In this document: positions 45,895-58,200 of the stretch, in pieces
How positions within the stretch are numbered: position 1 is the first letter of the stretch
Layout: each line of letters starts with the position of its first letter
Assembly (NCBI GenBank): GCA_947652115.1
Contig: OX393567.1
Span: 2,092,114-2,156,113, forward strand
Length of the DNA: 64,000 nucleotides
Direction of reading: 5' to 3'
From: Blastomussa wellsi
Lineage: Eukaryota > Cnidaria > Anthozoa > Scleractinia > Plerogyridae
The notes under the pieces: generated by a model
Told to the model about the DNA's origin: nothing
The model's database searches: none
What the model saw: the letters and a program-made list of their open reading frames with translations, nothing else
Made by a program: the position numbers and the translations under genes

Positions 45895-46200
45895 ATACTT
45901 CTTGGGACGTGGATACGTCCCAAGACTTATATGCCCTCCCCCCCGGGGGGTACTCCCATATATGGGCAGGGTTCCTTTACATGGCGGCATGGCCTAATGT
46001 CTTAGCAGGATAATCATATATACAGTCAATTTATGAAACCTCCCCACAAAACAGAATTATACCTCCTTTTTGTTGGCGAATGAACGAATTTCTGTCTTAA
46101 TTAAGGCAGGAAAATAAGCGAATTTGAGTGGCCGGGTCGAACTTCCCTACCCGAGAATACGTCGAGTACCCCTCGGGGGAAAAAGACCTCAGCTATAGGA
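45895..46200. repeat. Interspersed repeat with strong hairpins
   Basis: Contains a perfect 10-bp hairpin (CTTGGGACGT GGAT ACGTCCCAAG at 45901-45924), a C8G6 palindrome, and GGGGGGTACTCCCATATATG, a string that seems typical of cnidarian repeats. That typicality is from memory. No ORF of note. Confidence 0.4.
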
Positions 46201-46209
46201 AATAACCGA

Positions 46210-47090
46210 AAAACAAGCTTTTTTCCCCTTATAGACGTATTTACCAATATTTTACAAAATTGTCAATTAATTAAATAAGGGGCCTGGCTACCTGAAATAA
46301 CTAAAGAGTTAAAAAGGGCGGGAAGACAGGTTGACAAATAATTATACTAATTATTCAAGTTTAGGTCGGTGCGCACACCCACACACACATGGAACACAGA
46401 ACACATGGTGAAAACTAAAGGTTAGTGAAATAATCGTGAATCCTGTATAATTATCTAGCTAACTAATTAACTAAAATTACAAATACACATTAAATTAAAT
46501 AGATAATATTAGCCAAAGAGAGCCTGCATGCAGAATCATGTGTTTATTACGGAAAAGGGTGATAGAAATATTATGGGATTACAGCAAGATTTCCATTTAG
46601 AGATTAACGACGCTAACCACAAGAATGAAAGAACCTGCAAATTCGTACATTCTTCCCCGATTAATTTTAATACCAAGATAATTGCAACTTAACTAATTAT
46701 CAGTCTTTCCGTTTCGGGCATTATACAGTTTCTTTTCATTTGGATTATCTTGACGAGAAGGAAACGCATTTGCGTGTGGACAGGTTCAGCACAGAAAACG
46801 TTCAGAACAGCTCTATGCATCATGGAGTCTCTTCTCTGACTAATGGGTAATTCTGTCACTTTAAAACCTAGTCTGAATATGAAAAAAACCTCACCGTAAG
46901 TGACGTACTTTAAAGACAAGTTTGGAAAAGGTTGAAACGCATTCCTTCGAGGGTCAGTTTCTCAGAGAATTTTGTTCCTTGAGTCAAAAGATGTTTCATG
47001 TTAAGACTCAGGGATGTGTTTTTAAAATCATTTGCAGGGGTGTGGCTCGGCTCATAGATAAGACGTCGTGGCTACGTACGACTAGTGAAA
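46210..47090. other. Intergenic, no gene seen
   Basis: AT-rich DNA with a short CA-rich stretch (46370-46390). Open frames here are short and unsupported. Confidence 0.4.
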
Positions 47091-47284
47091 ATCAATATTT
47101 CCTTTGCCAAAACCGCAAAAAGATGTTTCTTTGTGAATCTTCCGAGAACAGTTACGAGATCATTTCTGGCTTTACCTGCCGTAAAAAATCAATATTTCCT
47201 TTGCCAAAACCACAAAAAGATGTTTCTTGGTGAATCTGCCGAGAACAATTACGAGATCATTACTGGCTTTATTTGCCGTAAAAA
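47091..47284 (+). repeat. 97-bp tandem duplication
   Basis: Two consecutive copies starting ATCAATATTTCCTTTGCCAA, differing at about ten positions. The repeat creates a repeated peptide in two overlapping frames, but no splice sites or other coding support is seen. Confidence 0.85.
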
Positions 47285-47289
47285 AAAAC

Positions 47290-48380
47290 CGCAAGCAAGT
47301 TCAACTGTCGAGTACTGGTCTTGTTGATAGGTATCGTAAATTGATTAATGGAATCGGCGGCGTTAGATGAAAATCAAATTTAGACCAATCGAGAGTTGAT
47401 CAAGGAATAATTGATTGAAATTCATTCAGCCTCTATGGGGAAACATGCTAGTAAATTTTTATCAGTTGAATGAGTAGCAGTGAGATTCAGGTGTGCACGA
47501 GAGCAGAGGAAGTAAGGATTATCGATGGCCTGTGCTCCGAAATGTTGTGAATGAGTGGATGTGGTGAAGTTTTGTGGTGAAGTTTTGTCGTGTTTGCATG
47601 AAACAAAGTTATGCTATTGCCGGATTGACCTTGAAATTCTTTCTGGTCTTTTTTGTGATCTTTTAATAAAGTTATTTAGGAATTTAACTGGGAATGAGTT
47701 CGTTGCTAACAAATTATCGGGAAATTCTCAGTTTTAAGCCGCATTTGCGCGTCCGACATTCCCTTGTAATAACATTGTATGATCACTCAACAGAGAACTT
47801 TGCTTCGTTTTAAGCCTATAATCAATTTGGATAATATCTTACAGAGAACTAGTTTGTCCAAGTTGGTAATCAAATTATCTTTGAGTTTCTGAGTTTTGGC
47901 ACGAATTTCAAGAGAAACCTTTATCCCTTATGCAGCCCTTGGGGGTTGCCAGTACGTGACGATTATGCAAATAGTTCTGCCTCGAGTTATACCAATGAAG
48001 AAGTTAAAATGCATTTTTGTGCTGCAAACATTGGATTTTACATAATGTATACTAAACTCTCACTTTCCGGCTTAAAATCCTTCAGCATCTGAAAATGAAA
48101 ATACTTTCCATGAAGCCGGATTTATTTCAGTCATTAAATAGTTACAGCACTTTAACTCCAGCTGCCATCAAGAGTTCCTCTGCAGTGCAATTGACCCATC
48201 TACCCTAAATACTCACCAGGAAACAAAAACAGCGCAACCTGTGCGTTTTGAATAGTTAAATTTCCTTCTGCTTATGAAATGAATTAAAATATTCTCAAAA
48301 GGACTTGAGATCTCAAGTCAAACTCCAAGATGGCGGCTTGGACTCCAATCTAACAAATTAAGGGACTGTCAAGCCGCCAT
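47290..48380. other. Intergenic, no gene seen
   Basis: No exon or recognisable repeat; AT-rich with short random open frames. Confidence 0.4.
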
Positions 48381-48383
48381 GTG

Positions 48384-48685
48384 GGAGGCGCAGTGGCCTA
48401 ATGGTTAGTGCGCTGGACTCTGGATCGGACGGTCCGGGTTCGAGTCCTGGCCGGGGCACTGCGTTGTGTTCTTGGGCAAGACACTTTACTCTCACAGTGC
48501 CTCTCTTCACCCAGGTGTACAAATGGGTACCGGCGAATTTACTGCTGGGGGGTAACCCTGCGATGGACTAGCATCCCATCCAGGGGGGAGTAGAAATACT
48601 CTCTGTCGCTTCATGCTACTGAAACCGGGGATAAGCTCCGGCCTGATGGGCCACTAGGCCCGACAGCAGACTTACCTTACTTACC
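48384..48685 (+). mobile_element. Well-preserved tRNA-derived SINE
   Basis: The tRNA-like head (48384-48460) has an A-box region (GCGCAGTGGCCTAATGGTTA) and a perfect B-box GGTTCGAGTCC. The body contains CACTGCGTTGTGTTCTTGGG, CGATGGACTAGCATCCCATC and a late hairpin GGGCCACTAGGCCC. It ends with CTTAC repeats. Related copies are at 22312-22530 and 28858-29085. The intact promoter boxes suggest it is younger than those. Confidence 0.8.
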
Positions 48686-49269
48686 AAGCCGCCATGACTG
48701 TTCAGTGATAACAATTACGTGTTTCATAGCACTTCTTTCCGACATTCTGTTCGTCTCTTTTTTTCTGTAATGCTTGTTTTTATCGTTTAATAGGATTAAA
48801 CTGTTTCGTGATTTTTCCCTCATTTTTCCGTAATTTGTACGTTCAGAAGCTTACCACCAAGAACAAGCGATAAGCTTCTGGTGTATTTCAATGACGTACT
48901 TCTCGCCTTCTTCGGCTTTCAATACCTCAGTGTCCGCCAATATATCTCTCTCGACAAAAAAAAAGCAGGGAAGGAAGTTAATTGCAAAGTTCAGGAATGC
49001 AGGAAACCGCTGCGGTCATTTCCGAGGCACGCTCGCCTTGAGGCTTATTTATTTTTTTTAACCACAAGACCGTGGGCCGCAATTGGCAGGCTTCTCTGGT
49101 TTCTTCAGCTCTTTAGATTATTTTGCAAGCTAAGTGCTATTCCCAAGTGGATTGATCGAGAGCAAACTTTGACGAGAACTCGATCGAAGTCTCTCTTTTT
49201 CTTTCGTTACCGTTTTGCAAACCATATGATATCTTGCGAGAGAATGTAGGAAATTAAAGTGCTACTGCG

Positions 49270-49860
49270 ATGAAAAAAATGTTGTTCTTGTTCTATTTCG
49301 ATTCCGATTTTATATTTGGCAAGAATGCACCATGCCAATTATTTCGCCTCAATTTTCAAAATAACTACTTTTTTTAACGACGATTTACACTTGTGGTACG
49401 TTGTTACACCCCTCTGTAACAGACCCACTGAAACCCTACCCAGAGGATTATTTTCCCCTACTCAGTGGAAATTTAGTCTCCCCAGTACCCAGTGAATATT
49501 TTCATTTTCCCCAGCGACTGTGCTGTGGGACCCAGCGTATTTTATTTGCAAAATATAATAATAAATAAGCAAAATAAAACAGAAAACGAGCGGACCCAGT
49601 GGGAAATTAGCCAACCCGGTGACTTTTCCCGAAAACCCAGTAAGGAAAAAGATTTCACTGGGTCTGTTACAGAGGGGTGTATTTTTCTGTTTATTTACCT
49701 CTCAATTTCCACCTTCATAATTTTGCTTCCAATTTGTGCTATAAGCATCGTAAGTTCGCTCGTTTTGGATAAAATTTTCATACATGGATCATGGCTACCT
49801 CAATTTTAAAAATAAGTCCGTTTTTTGAACGACGATTTCTTGTTTGAACTGTCCGCCATT
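49270..49860. mobile_element. Interspersed repeat interrupted by a MITE
   Basis: Both flanks match the foldback family at 29122-29701: left part GGCAAGAATGCACCATGCCA..AACGACGATTTACAC, right part TATTTACCTCTCAATTTCCA..GGATAAAATTTTCAT. The 49405-49681 MITE interrupts it; the uninterrupted order is visible at 62095-62185. Confidence 0.75.
49405..49681. mobile_element. 277-bp MITE nested inside another repeat
   Basis: Inverted ends TACACCCCTCTGTAACAGAC and GTCTGTTACAGAGGGGTGTA are perfect for at least 20 bp. The interior has repeated CCCAGT/ACTGGG words. The empty site can be read from 62119-62145. Confidence 0.85.
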
Positions 49861-49869
49861 ACCAGAGTT

Positions 49870-52800
49870 GGCTTCAGTCGAGTTGCATTGAGAGAGCTGG
49901 ATCGAGAGAGAAAATGACGTCATCGGCTCACCAGTTTAATTTTTTTACTGTGTGAACCAGCATATTTGGTATGCAAAACAGCAACTTGCTTCTAAAACCT
50001 CGTGCTGCATACTAATCAGCTGGGTTCACACATTGCAAAAATAAACTAATACACAAACTAGCACACGTACATCCATTATACATGTATTGTTCGCTTCATA
50101 AACCTCTTGTTTAGTGACGTTGCCGTTGCCGTCGTGCATTTCTTAAGCTCCCTAATATTATAGAAGATAAAAACAGATTGTATGCGTAAGAAACTCCGCA
50201 ACGATTCCCCCGGAACGAGTCGTTGCCGAAGATAGGCAAAGTTTCCGGCGCTTCTCTGATCTGTCTCTCTACCTCAATACGCGGAAAAATGGTTGGTCCG
50301 TTAAGAATTTCTCACTTAGCACCTAAAACGGAGCGCTATCAAAATTAGAATTCACAAATATAAATAGATTCATTAATTAATTACAAATCACTTGATTAGG
50401 TTAATGAAATCAAGTAAATCAGTTACTCGACGAAATTCCCACCACCCCTACAATCAACAGTTGTCGAATCAGTATTTCGGCCTTTCATTCTGGAAAGATA
50501 AATTGGTAACATGTACTTTAAATTTAAGTTAATTAACAATCAATAACATTTCAAGTATTCAATTTTTGAACAGGTGTTAATTGATAAAAGCAAAAATTTA
50601 ATTGTTAACGGTGTAATTAATTATACGGGCTAAAATAAGGATAGCTCTCTTCGATTCAAATAATGAAGGAAATGAAGGTATACGTATGGAGAATCGCGAG
50701 CAAATTACCGCAAGCTGAAAGTTTTCGAATAGGGCGACACATGCTATTTGGTGACTGTTTTTGTGCAGACTTCAAAAATTAAATTAAATGATTCAGTAAT
50801 GAGCTAGTGATGACTGAAATGTCAGTCGCACAACAAATTAACATTCTCACACTCGCCCTTCGCCAAAATAGAATTTCGGTCATAACGAAAATTATGACAA
50901 TCATGTTATACGAATTACGTTCCTTCCAATTTTTTACCATATATAAGCGACATAAACTGGTTGATGAATTCCTTGACCTTTTCGTCAATGTTGATGTTGT
51001 TGTTTCTAAACTATCATTGCAAGTTTTATTAGCCTTTTAATGACAGCCGCTGAAAAAGAGTGCAATAACTATGCTCATTTTACGAGCCTTTTTGACATTA
51101 CGTGATATCTTTTGCTATAGATAAGAAGATTTTCATGAGTCTGAATTAGTTTACAGCACCAATACTGATGTTTTCAAACCCCAAAATCCCTGAGTTTCAT
51201 TCGCTTATGCCTAGCTCTCCGATTCCTACCGCAGATAATCGGGAGCTCGTTTTCTACCAAATTCAAAAAGGCGGCCATTCCATTGCTTTTTTTTTCAGTC
51301 TGGACAGACTTACAGTTCACTGTTTTGAAGGGTTGAGGGCAATAACTAACACTGAATAGAGGAGTAAGACTTCAATATCACAGGAAAATGAAGGTAAATA
51401 TCGACCCAAAAACGAACATTCCTGACGATGAAACACTCTTAGAAATTGAATACCCTTGGAAAACTTCAGTATCGTTTATAGAGTAATTAGTTTCAGTCTC
51501 TGATACTAAATCAGTTAGCGTACAAATATAGAAATATAAAGGACTTTTTGTTGTTTCAAGGCTGTTTAGTGAGTCGTTTAGTGGCAAATTTTCACAAAAT
51601 AGTAACAAAACAGTAAATACGATGGATAGATATCTTTAAAAGAACATTGTTACCCTATCCTGGTTTTTTTAATTGTCATAATCACCATGTACGGAGGGGC
51701 GGACTAAATAGAGAGGCTGGCTTACAAAAAAGGAACTTCCAGAGGGGGACTTGTAAGAGTGGCGACCTTGAAATTAAAGGAAACACAATTGATGTTTCAT
51801 CGAGCATTGACCAGAAGAATGCTCGGAGGTCCCGCGCGGTTTTTCGAACCAATCAAACTACGAGTTTGTCAAGTGACAACTTTGTGACTTATGATTTATA
51901 TCTAGTCAAAATGGTCGGGATGGTTCTAATCTTCTCTATTTATAGAAAGCTTTTTGCTAGAATTCTAGAAATTTAAGCGGGCGTAAAAATTAATAATTCC
52001 CCCTCCATCATCTGGCGAGTTCCCTTGTGTTGATTGTTTGTTTACTTGTTCGTCTAGATCTATTATAAGAGTCAGCTAATTAATTTCACATGGATTATAA
52101 AACCTTTCGTAAATCCCGAAGGGGATACCTTGCATGTTTGCAGCGCGATTTGCATTTCGCTTGGTAATCTTCCTGGGAATTTTCGAATTTTAGTTAAGAT
52201 ATTACGCCATTTGTGATCTTGAAATCGAAAGTGGCAGATGAAACTGAAGTAGCTAGCCATAATTAAAAAAGAGGGAGGATCGGGGATGGTTGAAATAGCG
52301 GAAAATCGGACCGCCAATGATTGATGACATTTTGAAGCCATGATTTTTTGCTTAAATTGGAAATTCACTGCGATGATTATTTATCACTTTCATCCGCAGT
52401 TCACATATGTATCATTTCATATACTATACGTCACTAAAGTAAAGATGTTTCTTGTCTATGGAATGTTTGTCCGCCCATCTGCCGTTTGCCCAAATTAAAC
52501 TAAAACAGCAGTCTGAGATTGTGGTCAAAATTAGATCAGTCGCAGTATCGTTTCTCCTAATATGTTATAACACATACCTACATTCAAAACCTTTCAGATA
52601 AGATTGGTTTTAAACTACATCCGTGTTTGTGACATAAAGGGCTACAGCTTTCAAAACGCAATATAAAGTTGCTCATTTTTTTGTTGGTGATTAAGAATAG
52701 TTATCATCTCAGTTCAGTTCAGTTTACGGAAATTAGCTTCTGTCGTTTCTAAGTTTTAGGAATTGTTTAACAGTCACAACACATTCAGGCAGTGGAAATT

Positions 52801-55230
52801 TGCTAATCTTTTGTTGCCAGCTCGCTATCATTATTGAAACCCCATTTAGGCCATCATGATGCGAAAACAAATTATAAACACGAATTGCCATTAAAAACAT
52901 GACTGAGAATTATCTCTTTATCTTCGAGAGTTTTCGTTGAAATTCTACCACACACAGACACAAATGGCTGCCCACTTGACTCGTGCTTACTTGGTTTTTT
53001 TTCTGCTCCAGATGTTTGGTTAGTTGGGGAAGCTCGAAACGAGAGAAACGTGAAGAAAGGTGGGTGAAAATGGCGAGGAACTTTGGGCGTCTTCACTTCA
53101 CTTCACTATTTGCGCTGATAACCAACTAACCCAATGCCCACTGAATGCCAAGAAAAAGGTTATTGTTTCTGTACTTATCTGTACACAGTTAACGCTAATA
53201 AAGAGATACATATGTCCCAAGTGTGAGTATTGATGTGATCATATATGAACGCATCACCAGTTTAAAAAGTCCTCTATTCCGAAAGGAAGAAACATCGACA
53301 TTGCGTTCATTGGGCGTTACAGTTTGAGCCGGATTTTTTTTTCGAGAAAACGCAGGAAGGAGAAATTTCGGGAACATAGACAATTGAAAAATAAAAAGGC
53401 GAAGCCGCTTAGCTAAACTAAGGACTTTGAAAAACATCGTACAGTTAGCAATGATTAAATCCGATTAAAGGATTAAGCATAATCCAGACCAGATAGCAGA
53501 CTTTGATATCGGTTAAATTTAAAATTTGGCGATGTTAAAACGAGTCCTCTCAAGTTTAGTCTTGGTAAAAAACTTCAAACCTGGCCTGATACAAGATACG
53601 TGTAGTTTCTCACATTTTTCGGGCCAAGGGTTAGGTCAATAAAAACAGAAGACTCTCCACAAGACGGAATTTCAAACAATATTGCGTCACTCATCACATA
53701 TTTGAGTTCTTTAATAAAAGTTTCCGTCACGCTGTGAAATGTATCATGGCCATTTCCCTAAGCTCTATTTCATCTCGTATCAAAATTTTTAACCTTTGTT
53801 ATTCGATCGGAACTCTCAGAGACCGATCCTAACTGCGTGATAACGAGGGCACAAAGAAGCTTACAGAAGTCCTTTTTACATCCGTTCCTTACAGACAATG
53901 TGATTAACGAAACGAAAAACATAAAATTGGTTTTCGCGTTTTTTCTCACTAATTTGATTTCACGCTGAGCAATGTGTATAAATACGCGGAAAACGAGAGA
54001 ATCCTGTGCATTTATCTTGATGGATCCAAAACGACAAATGGATCGTTCTTTTACGATAGAAATAGCTTGCAAAAACATTCCAGTGTACAGACGATCTCTA
54101 AACAGCTAAAAATAACCTCACGAATTTGTTATCGTTTCCTAAAAAGTGAAATTTCTTTTAAGTGTCGTTGAGAGATTTAGAAGCGGAAACTAAGAAGATA
54201 ACAGTCTGATTCACTCACGTTTTCATAACATGTTCCTCCATCACTCTTATTCAAGACTTTTTAAAGAGCGAAGATTGTAAACAATCTTTTCGTATACCAT
54301 AACGTTGTCGCAACAAGCAAAATAACCACGTATGTTATTTTTTCGTACCAACACCAGACAGATGAAGGCTTCTTTTTCTGAACACGCGTGTACACAAGAA
54401 TTCTTCTAGACGTAAACAAAACCTTTTCAGCCTTGCAATTGACAGTTGATGTCAAAGACATCCAGTGATGGAGAAGAAAGAGACCGAGACAGATGAATTA
54501 AGAAATGCCAGATTGGGTATTTTTGAAGAAAATCGTTGGTAAAAGAACAACTTCTCTGGAAAAGATTAGCTTTGAGCGTTCTTTCAAATACTTTAACGTT
54601 GAAAATATGGAGATGCAAAAAATATGCTTAAAATAGTCATATCAAATACTTTTGCCTTTCGATTGTTCTCACGTCAAAACCACTAAAAGGGCGTGAGGTT
54701 AGCAAAACACTGATATCACTTTGTATCTCATAAACGTTAAATTGACGCAACGTTCGAGTAAATAAATTATTTCTGCGGTCTTCGTTTACATAGTATTCCT
54801 AGCTAATCCAATAAGCCCCTTAGGATCGTGTGAAATTTACATGTCGACGCCAAAAAAGTGGACATTTGATCCCGGACATACCCCGCTCTGACAACGGTGT
54901 CGTCTTCTCCTGAAACAGAGGAAATGTCTACACTTTATTAAGGCATATACAAATTCTCTTATGAAGAGCGATAAGTGATTCACGTCAACGGCATTCGACA
55001 CATAGCAATTCAGCTAATTATCGACACCGACAAGATCGGAGAGTTAACCCATATCTACCATTAATATTGCGCTCTCCTCGCCAGTAGCGCCTTTGAATTC
55101 TACTCAGTATTTTTTCAATTCGGGGATTGAGACACATCAGCTTCATATTAGCCGACACTTGCACTTAGCTTTCAATTAACGCGTCGTTTTGGATCAAAGC
55201 CATAACACAGGACTAACATTTACAATCTTC
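49870..55230. other. Long intergenic stretch, no gene seen
   Basis: More than 5 kb of AT-rich DNA without an exon I can support. Open frames up to about 110 codons (for example 51647-51976 and 53770-54078) have no domain, splice sites or composition that sets them apart. The right end should contain the SCUBE-like promoter, but no core element was recognised. Confidence 0.4.
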
Positions 55231-55234
55231 GCAA

Positions 55235-58200
55235 ATGAAAGCAGCTACGAATACAATGAGCTTCTTTCAATTCCAAACACCTCTCGTCATTGTTCTGCTG
55301 CTGTTGCATGTAACAGGTTTGAATGTTCTTCTGTTTAGTGTGACGCTTCTAACCATTTCGCCGTTCTCATTAACAAGATTTCTATTGCCATGGTTGTCTT
55401 TCTTATCCGGTTTCTTCGTAGCGAGCACAGCTGTTTCGAGGGATTCCTCGTGACTGTTTTCCTGATTTGATTTTCGTGGGGCTATAAAGAAACTAGATCT
55501 GTAGCAGTGAATAAATGCGTAGTAATGTAGCCAACACTTCTTGTCACATCTGAAACTAACAAACTTCATGTAATTCAGTCCTACAGTGTGCAAACAAGCT
55601 AGAAGTGGAAGTAGATTTGCACTCAGGCCGTGTCATCCCGTCAGTAGACGCAGCCAAATCTCATGTCAGCTTCATCTACGGTCCAACCGCTTCATCCAGA
55701 CCTGATCAGTGTGATGGTCAAGCTGTAGCACGTCTGGATTTCAGTGGACCGTATAAAAAGGCCAAAATCGAGCTTATTTACGGCCAAGAACCTCGTTTGT
55801 GGACGGCGAGCATATCCGCTGCTCCAACAAGTTATGGCTTTGGGTGGAACTTTGGCTATTCAAGTGACTGTGCTACCGCCGAAGTTTACAACGACCAATT
55901 TCGAGTTTATAGCAATAAGCTACCTGGCTTTATGTACCAGTCTCAAGACGGGAATTCCCTAATGGCTGCTGAAGACGAAGTTGTGGAAAAAGGAGCGAAT
56001 ATGACAGTTGACATTACAGATGAGGCTGTGTCGTGGAAAACACACTTTGTTAACTCGTCCGAAGCTTACTGGGACTACATCAAGAACAGTCGGCACCTAT
56101 TTACGCTGTCTGAAGGAGAGCCAGCTTTCGGTCCTCCAACAGACAGCTTCATCTATGCGGGGTTTAATCGTGTTCCCTACGGAAATTTTCACAACGGATC
56201 AGGTCTTTGTAGAGTGCGCATAACATTCAAACGAGAAATGGGCAAAGGTAAGCAAGGGGCGACACCATTTTGTTGTTGTATTGTAAGATATAATTTGCGC
56301 TTGTTATTTCTTGTTTACCGTGTGCAGATTATCGCTGTGTTTACTTTACAAAACGATTTCGTGGAGAGCAAGTGAGATACATTTAGCGTGGGAGGAATTT
56401 ACATTAGCAAGAACGTGCTAATTTGGAAAGACTGATAAGCGTACCCCCCTCCACTCAAAGTTTTCAGCGTTTTAATTGAAACTTGCATAAGAATTTGCGT
56501 TCTTTTACTGCAACCCAGTTTTGTCGATGTCTCGGCCCTCTTTCTTCCCTGACCGCCGTTTTATCTTTCCGATGGTATCTTTTCTCAGAGTTTAAATCTT
56601 GCTGTCAAAATAACCTGATCCTCGAGAAAGATAATTGAGAATTCACTTTCAACCAGTGCTAAAAATACACATTGGTCCTATTTCTCTTTTCGTTTCACTT
56701 TTCCTATATATTGAGGTATTTTTTAAAATATGTCTCGGTGACCTTGCCTCACGCGAAGAAGAGTTTCTCACGCTGATTCTGTCGGCACAGCAAATTATGA
56801 TTCCCTCCAGACAAATCCATGTCGCATAATTATCTCTCAAAGGCTATTATCACTTTTGAAGGATAATACAAAGACTGTTCGACCGTTTTTGCAAAAAAGG
56901 TCGTCCTCTTTTCAAGTTGACTTCCGGTAGCAAACAACCTTTTTGGCGTTTAAATTTCCGACAGATTTTGCCAAAGAAACCGCCTGTAAAAAATAGCAAC
57001 TTAAGACCAACTGGGTGACACAGAGAAAGAATTTAATACTGCGATGGACAGATAAACTAAAACTGGCTCTTTGTCCCAGCGGAACATGGTTGCAGTGATT
57101 AATATTTTATCGACAATTTCAATTAAAACTACTAATATTCCTTTTTACCTGGTGCACTTTCGCCACGGAACTTGTAATTTCTAAATAAAAGGCTCCATTA
57201 TTTGGTCATATACTCAAGAAATCTAATCCCCTGAGAAAATTACATTTTAAATCGATATTTTCTTTTCTATTATGTTGTACTTAGCGGTATCGCCTGTAAA
57301 CACGTCATGTTGTAAGTTGACATGGATAATTATTTCATGCATGCGGCCGTAATGGTTATCTCATTGTTCGGAGGTCAGGCTGATATATGACAGAAAACCA
57401 CATTCCTTCTCGTTAAAATAATGGATTCTCGCCGCGAGTTCGAGACACAACAAATTCCTTTCCGACAACGGGTTCTATAGTTTTCCCACTGTGTTGAATG
57501 TTAACTTCGCAGTCAGAAAATGATCAATTTTTTTCGCGCAACCATTGAACAGTTTGCATAGTTGAAATTAGTAGAAATCCAATTTTGAAATGGGAGGTTT
57601 TTTGTGCAACGCTGAGCACTTAAAAGGATTTGTGAACCTTTCAGGGGAGTTGCAAAAAAGCCGAATACAAGCATTGGACTAAAATACGCGCAAACGACGA
57701 ATAAACCTGATAGTGGTAGCGTTTCTAATATTTTGTTGAATGACTGAATACTTTTACTATCATTCGATGAATGCTTTGTTTTACCTATGCATACTCAAAT
57801 TAACAGATTTAAACAAATTAATCGATCAGCACAAGATAGACAATTAAGCAAGTTGAATTATTGGAAGCTCAGTAAATGGCCCTTCATTATAAGAAGTTGC
57901 AGTAACATTTCTACATGCGAGGAAAGGAATTACAACGTAGCTGTAACATGTTTAAAAAATCATGCGTTTTTTCAGTCCTGTTGGGTATATCCATATCATT
58001 GACAGGAGCCTAACACTTTTGTTTCAATTCACGCCTGTTAATAATTAAAAGACTCCTTGAGGTTCTTAAATGGGGCAAGGAAATCCGCAGCTACGTGCGG
58101 ACTAAAAACGCGTTAAAATCGAGTGAAAATCAAGGGCATTCAAAAGGAACGTTTGGAAACTATAATGATAGAATGTGGGTGATGATGCTTAACAGAATTG

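Noticed and set aside
46922..47327. Repeated-peptide frames (FPLPKP / FLCQN words)
   Set aside because: The repetition comes from a 97-bp tandem DNA duplication read in different frames; no splice sites or family match.
48384..48460. Functional tRNA gene with Leu/Ser-like head
   Set aside because: The sequence continues into a shared SINE body and CTTAC tail found at two other places.
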